46,920 bases of DNA from Lachnospiraceae bacterium (GTDB taxonomy: Bacteria; Bacillota; Clostridia; Lachnospirales; Lachnospiraceae). Made by a program: the position numbers and the translations under genes. Numbering within the stretch: position 1 is the first letter of the stretch; each line of letters starts with the position of its first letter. The stretch is from positions 1-46,920 of the forward strand of contig JAFXVI010000074.1 in NCBI GenBank assembly GCA_017524595.1, given 5' to 3'. Shown here one piece after another: positions 42,869 through 46,920 of the stretch. The notes under the pieces were generated by a model that saw only the letters and a program-made list of their open reading frames with translations, did not search any database and was not told the DNA's origin.

Positions 42869-42953
42869 GATAAACCCTCCTTATATTATATGTATTGCCC
42901 CCTCCTTTCGTCGGCGGCCCTTCGTCGGAACCATCCTGAATTATGCTTCGCAT
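42855..42953 (-). CDS. Possible 32-residue upstream ORF of the MIF-like gene
   Basis: AGGAGGAACCATT precedes an ATG at 42953. The frame MRSIIQDGSDEGPPTKGGG continues to YNIRRVYHAIH and stops 14 bases inside the MIF-like gene. The ribosome site is strong but the sequence contains a hairpin and low-complexity G/P stretches, so it may be a leader rather than a protein. Confidence 0.3.
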   Translation of the reverse strand: MRSIIQDGSDEGPPTKGGGNTYNIRRVYHAIH

Positions 42954-42964
42954 AATGGTTCCTC
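42929..42964. repeat. Compound hairpin in the leader of the MIF-like gene
   Basis: Inner arms ATTATGC/GCATAAT around TTC are perfect; outer arms GGAACC/GGTTCC pair across a seven-base bulge. It overlaps the ATG of the 32-residue ORF and could hide its ribosome site. Confidence 0.5.
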
Positions 42965-43075
42965 CTAAGAATTAATACATTGATTCTACCATAATCGGAC
43001 TTCAATATCAGCATGTCTTTCCTTAAGGGAGCGTATACGGATGTGTTTCTATGGCAGGTATGATACAATGCTTTT

Positions 43076-43291
43076 ATGGACTTAATAATAAAAATATTTC
43101 CAATAATTTTTATCGGCATCTTCTTACTGATGTTTTATTCTGTGATCCGTTGGATTGCTGTCTTCATCGCGGACAGAAGCGATATTAAGCGGCGTAAAAA
43201 GTATGCCTGGATATATCTTGCCTGCATGGGCATCATGGTCCTTGCTATGCTTGCTGGATTCATCTTTACCTTTGAGCGTAATACAATGTAA
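43076..43291 (+). CDS. Small two-helix membrane protein
   Basis: 71 residues with two hydrophobic helices (IIKIFPIIFIGIFLLMFYSV and WIYLACMGIMVLAMLAGFIF) joined by a basic loop (DRSDIKRRKKY), giving a predicted hairpin with the positive loop in the cytoplasm. No family recognised. It lies 35 bases before the LytTR-type regulator in the same direction. A weak ribosome site and TATGATACAAT just upstream are consistent with expression. It may sense or export something for the regulator. Confidence 0.55.
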   Translation: MDLIIKIFPIIFIGIFLLMFYSVIRWIAVFIADRSDIKRRKKYAWIYLACMGIMVLAMLAGFIFTFERNTM

Positions 43292-43326
43292 ATGCTATAT
43301 TTTTGATCGTTTTCAGAGAGGTGGAC

Positions 43327-44028
43327 ATGGCTCTTTATATTGCAGTCTGCGACGATAATGCTGCAGACAGAAAACAAATTGAACGACTGCTCGCTCGCGA
43401 AAATACCCTTCAGAAATCTAAGGGAAATCCGTTATACTTTGATTCATTTGGTAATAAAGATTCTCTTATGAAGACCCCAAATCGTTATAATCTGTTTCTT
43501 ATCACTGCCGCGGAAGATTCGGAGCTTAACGGTTTAGCTATTGCAAATGAGATAAAACAGTTAGGAATAGATGCCCTTATTGTTATGATGTGTACTAAAA
43601 AACAATCAGAGGATCTTACAGAAACAGGGTTTACCACGAAGGTCAAACCGATCAGAGCCTCTGATATATCAAAACTTGTCGAAATTGCTGGAGATCATGC
43701 GCTAAACAAGGCACAACTTATAGAGATAAGATGCAGTAATACAACTATCTTTGCAAAACCGGAAGAATTCATATGTGCGATCGCAACAAAAAACGGCTTT
43801 GGACTCGAAGTATATCTTACTGACGGCAAGAAATATACGGCTACAGATACCCCGGATCAATTTTCGTTATGGATGGATTCGTTCGAAGAGATAGTAAGAT
43901 GCGGCAATAGTTATGTAAACCGCGAGCATGTAAGATCTCTCTCTGTTTTTCACCTTACGCTTTCCAATGGAATACGGTTGCCGGTAAACCCCTTAGAGCG
44001 ATCTAAATTTCATGCCTTACATCTCTAA
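43327..44028 (+). CDS. LytTR-type regulator with degenerate receiver
   Basis: A 233-residue AgrA/LytR-like protein. The receiver starts MALYIAVCDDNAADRKQIER with the acidic pair, but where the phospho-Asp should be (after YNLFLI) the sequence is TAAEDSELNG, so phosphorylation may be lost; VKPIRASD keeps the Lys. The C-terminal half has LytTR features (FICAIATKNGFGLEVYLTDG, EIVRCGNSYVNREHVRSLS, HLTLSNGIRLPVNP) for DNA binding. The ATG at 43327 has AGAGAGG before it. It ends convergently on the double-glycine peptide gene. LytTR regulators often control bacteriocin-type peptides. Confidence 0.8.
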   Translation: MALYIAVCDDNAADRKQIERLLARENTLQKSKGNPLYFDSFGNKDSLMKTPNRYNLFLITAAEDSELNGLAIANEIKQLGIDALIVMMCTKKQSEDLTETGFTTKVKPIRASDISKLVEIAGDHALNKAQLIEIRCSNTTIFAKPEEFICAIATKNGFGLEVYLTDGKKYTATDTPDQFSLWMDSFEEIVRCGNSYVNREHVRSLSVFHLTLSNGIRLPVNPLERSKFHALHL

Positions 44029-44234
44029 GCTATACAATTTCCATCTACAACCTGACCGACAACGAATCCTTTCAATGTCTCATTATTGCCATCATTAAGG
44101 CTATTATTGTTTTGTTCGGGACTGTGTCCAGCGTAAGTACGCGGTTTAACCGGAGGAATAATAGACGAACCGCCGTTTGCTTTCTCAAGTTCGTCATCCG
44201 TTATTTTCTCTATCATTTCTTCGCTCCTCTCCAT
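44025..44234 (-). CDS. Double-glycine leader peptide precursor
   Basis: A 69-residue precursor. The leader MERSEEMIEKITDDELEKAN is followed by GG, the pattern cut by peptidase-containing ABC exporters. The ~47-residue product is hydrophilic (SSIIPPVKPRTYAGHSPEQ, NNNSLNDGNNETLKG) and ends FVVGQVVDGNCIA, with its only Cys three residues from the end. The ATG at 44234 follows AAGGAAAAGGAT; a longer frame from 44276 is less likely. It is downstream of DUF434 in the same direction, and its stop overlaps the LytTR gene end by four bases. It could be a bacteriocin, RiPP or signalling peptide. No exporter or modifying enzyme is in the window. Confidence 0.7.
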   Translation of the reverse strand: MERSEEMIEKITDDELEKANGGSSIIPPVKPRTYAGHSPEQNNNSLNDGNNETLKGFVVGQVVDGNCIA

Positions 44235-44272
44235 ATCCTTTTCCTTGTTTTTTCTGTTTAAAAGATTTACGA

Positions 44273-44974
44273 TCACAATACCCTTACAAACGGATACTCA
44301 CCGTTCTCCGCTTCAATGGCGCTTTTAGTTAGATTGAACCACGACCTGCAGTTATCAAGTATTATCGCATCCGAAGTTATGACATTTTCCTTATCATACA
44401 TGCTCTTATCAACATCATAAATGACCTCACACTCTGCCTTCACGCTTGATCCTTCAAACATATCCTCTATCTTGCTGCTCAATCTCTCGGAATTGGATAT
44501 CGGTGCATCTATCATAAAATGAGCTTCCTTAACTCCTTCTGTTTCAAAAACCTTCCTTATTGCCTCGATAGCCATGTCGGTCTTATCAATGATCCTGTAT
44601 GTTCCCCTTAATCCCGCGAGATCTCTTATAGTCCCGTCCATGCAGGATAACAGGGTTGATCCTGAAAAGGCGATCTCCAAGGTAATAACTGTATTGAACG
44701 TATCTATATATACAACCGAATCCTTCAGTTCATGGACTTCCTTTGCAAGGCGCTCCTCGATCCTGTCTTTTGGGGAAATGCTCCGTGCAAGTGCAAGCCT
44801 CTGGCGTTCGGATAACAGATGATGATTTCCAACAAAGGTGGATGCAGGTTTGATCTGATATCCACGGTTGATAAGATAATATAGTTCCTCTCCCGCACGC
44901 CTTAACTTTTCAATCTGATCTATGAATTCTTTTTCATCCGAGGAAACATATCCTCTCTTTACCATATCTGGCAT
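44273..44974 (-). CDS. DUF434-family protein
   Basis: A 233-residue protein matching DUF434 from memory: VKRGYVSSDEKEFIDQIEKL, LINRGYQIKPASTFVGNHHL, LSERQRLALARS, then a Rossmann-like C-terminal part with VVYIDTFNTVITLEIAFSG, STLLSCMDGTIRDLAGLRGT, AHFMIDAPISNSERLS and SDAIILDNCRSWF. Function is unknown. GAGGAGGATGAC precedes the ATG. It lies 38 bases upstream of the double-glycine peptide, so the pair is probably co-transcribed. Confidence 0.75.
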   Translation of the reverse strand: MPDMVKRGYVSSDEKEFIDQIEKLRRAGEELYYLINRGYQIKPASTFVGNHHLLSERQRLALARSISPKDRIEERLAKEVHELKDSVVYIDTFNTVITLEIAFSGSTLLSCMDGTIRDLAGLRGTYRIIDKTDMAIEAIRKVFETEGVKEAHFMIDAPISNSERLSSKIEDMFEGSSVKAECEVIYDVDKSMYDKENVITSDAIILDNCRSWFNLTKSAIEAENGEYPFVRVL

Positions 44975-45009
44975 AGGATTGTCATCCTCCTCACTTAATC
45001 TTTCTTAAA

Positions 45010-45256
45010 TAATTGTTTTTTATATGATACCATAGACATTACATTAAGGTAAAATTATATAAAGCAACCTGAGATAGCTTCTTTTGGTGATAACAATTTA
45101 CCTCAAGCCGGGGTAAATTTTGAGCCTTAATTTTCGATGTCCCGTGGGGGCATAACAAACTGATCCTCGATATATAGATAGATGCTGAAAGGCTTCTGAA
45201 AACATGTGCATCCTGCGCTGATTCCTGCGCTGATTTTTGCATCTACTGATTGCAAA
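45010..45256. other. Intergenic stretch without a recognisable gene
   Basis: A 247-base part of the 390-base gap between divergent DUF434 and the DinJ-like gene. It contains a direct repeat (TTCCTGCGCTGAT twice near 45210-45235) and, on the minus strand, TTACCT, a 17-base spacer and TATCAT as a weak promoter for DUF434. A 67-codon minus-strand frame here has no ribosome site and no family resemblance. Confidence 0.4.
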
Positions 45257-45284
45257 TTGATATCATATGATGCAATATTATATT
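45257..45284 (+). promoter_or_regulatory. Promoter with palindromic operator for the DinJ-like gene
   Basis: TTGATA (45257-45262), a 16-base spacer and TATATT (45279-45284). The perfect palindrome ATCATATGAT (45262-45271) lies in the spacer, as expected for an autoregulated antitoxin. Confidence 0.55.
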
Positions 45285-45290
45285 GTAAAG

Positions 45291-45323
45291 AAATTAAGAA
45301 GAAATTAAGAAGAAATTAAGAAG
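45291..45323 (+). repeat. Three tandem copies of AAATTAAGAAG
   Basis: Three exact 11-base units directly downstream of the promoter and 44 bases before the DinJ-like gene. Copy-number change would alter the leader length. Confidence 0.85.
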
Positions 45324-45366
45324 ATAAGAAAAATGGATAAGATAAATAAGATAATAGGAGAAGACT

Positions 45367-45609
45367 ATGGCAGCAATAACACTCCGCATACCTGATAGTG
45401 AAAAGAAAGAGCTTGATAAAGCGCTTGATGCAATAGGTATGAGTGTGACTACCTTCTATTCAATTTATACTAAGAAATTTCTTAGAGAAAGGCGTATACC
45501 ATTTGATATAACGGTTCCGGAAGAAGATGACTTCTATTCAGATGTAAATCAGAAACATCTTAAGAAAGCCATTAAAAGACTTGAACAAGAAAACACTAAA
45601 GAAGATTAA
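45367..45609 (+). CDS. dinJ: RelB/DinJ-family antitoxin
   Basis: An 80-residue ribbon-helix-helix protein: AAITLRIPDSEKKELDKALD, AIGMSVTTFYSIYTKKFLRE, RRIPFDITVPEEDDF. These match DinJ-type antitoxins that bind DNA and neutralise YafQ/RelE toxins. AATAGGAGAAGACT precedes the ATG. No YafQ/RelE partner follows; the next gene is an unrelated helical protein paired with a zeta-like kinase. It is therefore an orphan antitoxin, or one whose toxin has been lost. Confidence 0.85.
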   Translation: MAAITLRIPDSEKKELDKALDAIGMSVTTFYSIYTKKFLRERRIPFDITVPEEDDFYSDVNQKHLKKAIKRLEQENTKED

Positions 45610-45723
45610 TCGCCTAATTAAGTACTTAATGGGAACTCCTTATACAGGATTTGGAAAACCAGAGCCGCTAAAGTATATACTTTCATGCTATTGTGGCAGA
45701 TCTCTATGAAAGGAATTATTATA

Positions 45724-45903
45724 ATGTCAAAATCAGAAGCATTACACGAACTATACATAACATGCAAGGACATCAATTTTGATGAAGCAGACGAACTTGT
45801 TGTAAATGCAGTAGACACCGAGGAAAAAGGGTTTATACGGACTGCTACGGATTATATTTTGCAACAAAAACAGAAGAAGGTTATTGAAGAAAAGAGGTTT
45901 TGA
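45724..45903 (+). CDS. Small antitoxin-like partner of the zeta kinase
   Basis: A 59-residue, largely helical acidic protein (MSKSEALHELYITCKDINF, DEADELVVNAVDTEEKGF) whose stop at 45903 is followed directly by the TTG start of the zeta-like gene. GAAAGGAATTA precedes the ATG. Position, size and charge fit the antitoxin of a zeta/PezT-like pair, which blocks the kinase's ATP site. The sequence alone is not diagnostic. Confidence 0.6.
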   Translation: MSKSEALHELYITCKDINFDEADELVVNAVDTEEKGFIRTATDYILQQKQKKVIEEKRF

Positions 45904-45904
45904 T

Positions 45905-46477
45905 TTGAAAAGATATGTTTTGTTTGCCGAAGTTAATGGGGCAGGAAAAACAACTTTATATCAAACAAGTGATGACTATATTGGTATGCCTCGAATTAAT
46001 ATGGATGAAATAGTTCCTGAATTTGGTTCATGGCGTGTTCCGGCAGATGCTTCCAGGGCAGGAATGTTAGCCGTCAGAAAGATTAAAGAGTATTTTGATT
46101 CAGGAGTATCGTTTAATCAGGAGACTACCCTGTGCGGACATATGATATTCAGAAATATAAATAAAGCTAAACAGCTAGGTTATGAGATAGATTTAAACTA
46201 TGTAGGTCTTGACAGCGTTGAACTTGCATAAGAAAGAGTTGCTATTCGTGTACAAAACGGAGGTCATGGGATACCTGACGAGGATATAGAGAGAATGTAC
46301 TATGAATCCATTGAAAATTTGGAGCTACTGATACCGATGTGTGAACATGTCAAGATATATGATAATTCACGGTCTTTTGTTAAGGTGGCATCGTTTGCCG
46401 GAGGACAATGTATAGATTGTGCGGAGTATATTCCGGAGTGGTGTAAAGCTATAGTGGAAAGGCGCTTATCAATATAA
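45905..46477 (+). pseudogene. Zeta-toxin-like kinase with one in-frame TAA
   Basis: A 190-sense-codon P-loop kinase: KRYVLFAEVNGAGKTTLYQT (Walker A), RINMDEIVPEFGSW, SGVSFNQETTLCG, GYEIDLNYVGLDSVELA, then TAA (46229-46231), then ERVAIRVQNGGHGIPDEDIE. In relatives a Lys sits at the stop (LAKERV), so a single AAA or AAG to TAA change explains it. The frame continues intact to YIPEWCKAIVERRLSI at 46477. Zeta toxins phosphorylate UDP-activated sugars of wall synthesis. Loss of the C-terminal third probably inactivates it. The start is TTG at 45905 with AGAGG before it. Confidence 0.75.
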
Positions 46478-46480
46478 AAT

Positions 46481-46690
46481 GGTTCAATATAAGCTAGCGT
46501 ATATAAAGTGGTCCAAAGGGTGGTCCGAGGAATTTGATCGGTCCAATAACCTCCTATTTTTCTAATGTTTAAGCGCCTTGACCCCCCCCCCTTCGATTCC
46601 GCTACGAGCTGCGTACAAACCCAGTAAACATCAGTGTTTGCTGGGTTTTTGTTTGATGAGCAGCAGATGAGCCTGATCCATTCCAAAAGC
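46481..46690. repeat. Core-plus-hairpin module, copy 3
   Basis: The 21-base core lies at 46592-46612, followed by a hairpin (AAACCCAG..CTGGGTTT, about 46617-46648) and a T run. The inner hairpin sequence GTAAACATCA..GTTTGC is almost the same as in module 1. Left of the core are direct repeats of GGTCC at 46510, 46522 and 46540 and a run of nine C; right of the hairpin GATGAGC occurs twice. Confidence 0.6.
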
Positions 46691-46759
46691 CAATACCTCA
46701 GTGATATCCCAGGCTATACATTAATATAAACTATATCTTCACTAGGAACCCAGCCTCAA

Positions 46760-46920
46760 TTACTTGTTGCGGATGTTCTCAATATTCTCCATGCTCCCGC
46801 CGCCCGCATCGTCGGGATCGCGGAACTCGCCCTTTTCCACCAGTCGCATGAAAGCGTCCACCACGTCCGGCGTCAACTGGGTACCATAAACCGGACTACG
46901 AAGCGGAATTAAAGGGATAA
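46760..46920 (-). pseudogene. HD-GYP-like protein, C-terminal fragment at the window edge
   Basis: The frame ends at 46760 and reads GTQLTPDVVDAFMRLVEKG, then EFRDPDDAGGGSMENIENIR, the usual end of an HD-GYP/HD response-regulator domain. Upstream of GTQL the sequence (IPLIPLRSPVY) does not fit the family, suggesting a break near 46885, although the frame stays open to the edge. The fragment is clearly more GC-rich than its surroundings, consistent with transfer. Confidence 0.5.

Overview
The window looks like a chromosomal segment of an anaerobic, plant-fibre-degrading Lachnospiraceae bacterium (Butyrivibrio/Pseudobutyrivibrio/Roseburia-like). This rests on low-to-moderate GC, strong AGGAGG ribosome sites, Gram-positive style lipoproteins, and a cytoplasmic beta-mannan pathway of the Roseburia type. 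The genus is inference; no rRNA or marker gene is present.

Layout. (1) 1-8245: a remnant of a tyrosine recombinase, a 20-residue peptide ORF with its own terminator, a membrane metallophosphoesterase, a small HAD protein, acylphosphatase, a lipoprotein, and a hybrid sensor kinase overlapping a two-receiver response regulator. The segment is bordered by two copies of a 21-base core plus hairpin module. (2) 8388-10984: an aromatic amino-acid decarboxylase behind a possible leader peptide, then a gene graveyard (HNH nuclease, NAD(P)H oxidoreductase and GH36 alpha-galactosidase fragments). (3) 10993-28059: a beta-mannan utilisation locus: LacI regulator, GH26, an SGNH esterase, two AGE-family epimerases/isomerases, GH2 beta-mannosidase, a CE2 esterase broken by one TGA, a HAD fragment, an MsmEFG-type ABC importer without its ATPase, an AraC regulator, and a divergent MATE exporter plus GH113 mannanase. 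(4) 28094-37739: fructokinase, a ChvE/GguAB-type monosaccharide ABC importer, and a two-component system with two extra sugar-binding proteins. (5) 37816-46477: methyltransferase, a paralogue of the first lipoprotein, an Imm51-like/DUF6688/phosphodiesterase operon, an MIF-like tautomerase, a truncated carbonic anhydrase, a degenerate LytTR regulator next to a double-glycine peptide and DUF434, a DinJ-like antitoxin, and a zeta-toxin-like gene broken by one TAA. (6) 46481-46920: a third core module and an HD-GYP-like fragment at the edge.

How the genes work together: acetylated manno-oligosaccharides would be imported by the MsmEFG-type system, deacetylated, cut by GH26 and GH113, reduced to mannose by the GH2 enzyme, isomerised to fructose by the YihS-like AGE protein and phosphorylated by the fructokinase. 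No GH130 mannosyl-phosphorylase is in view. The second importer, under two-component control, would bring in free monosaccharides.

A REP-like palindrome (TGAAAC..GGGGAACCGTCCCC..GTTTCA) occurs about seven times between 10.9 and 37.8 kb. In four cases its first three bases are the stop codon of the adjacent gene.
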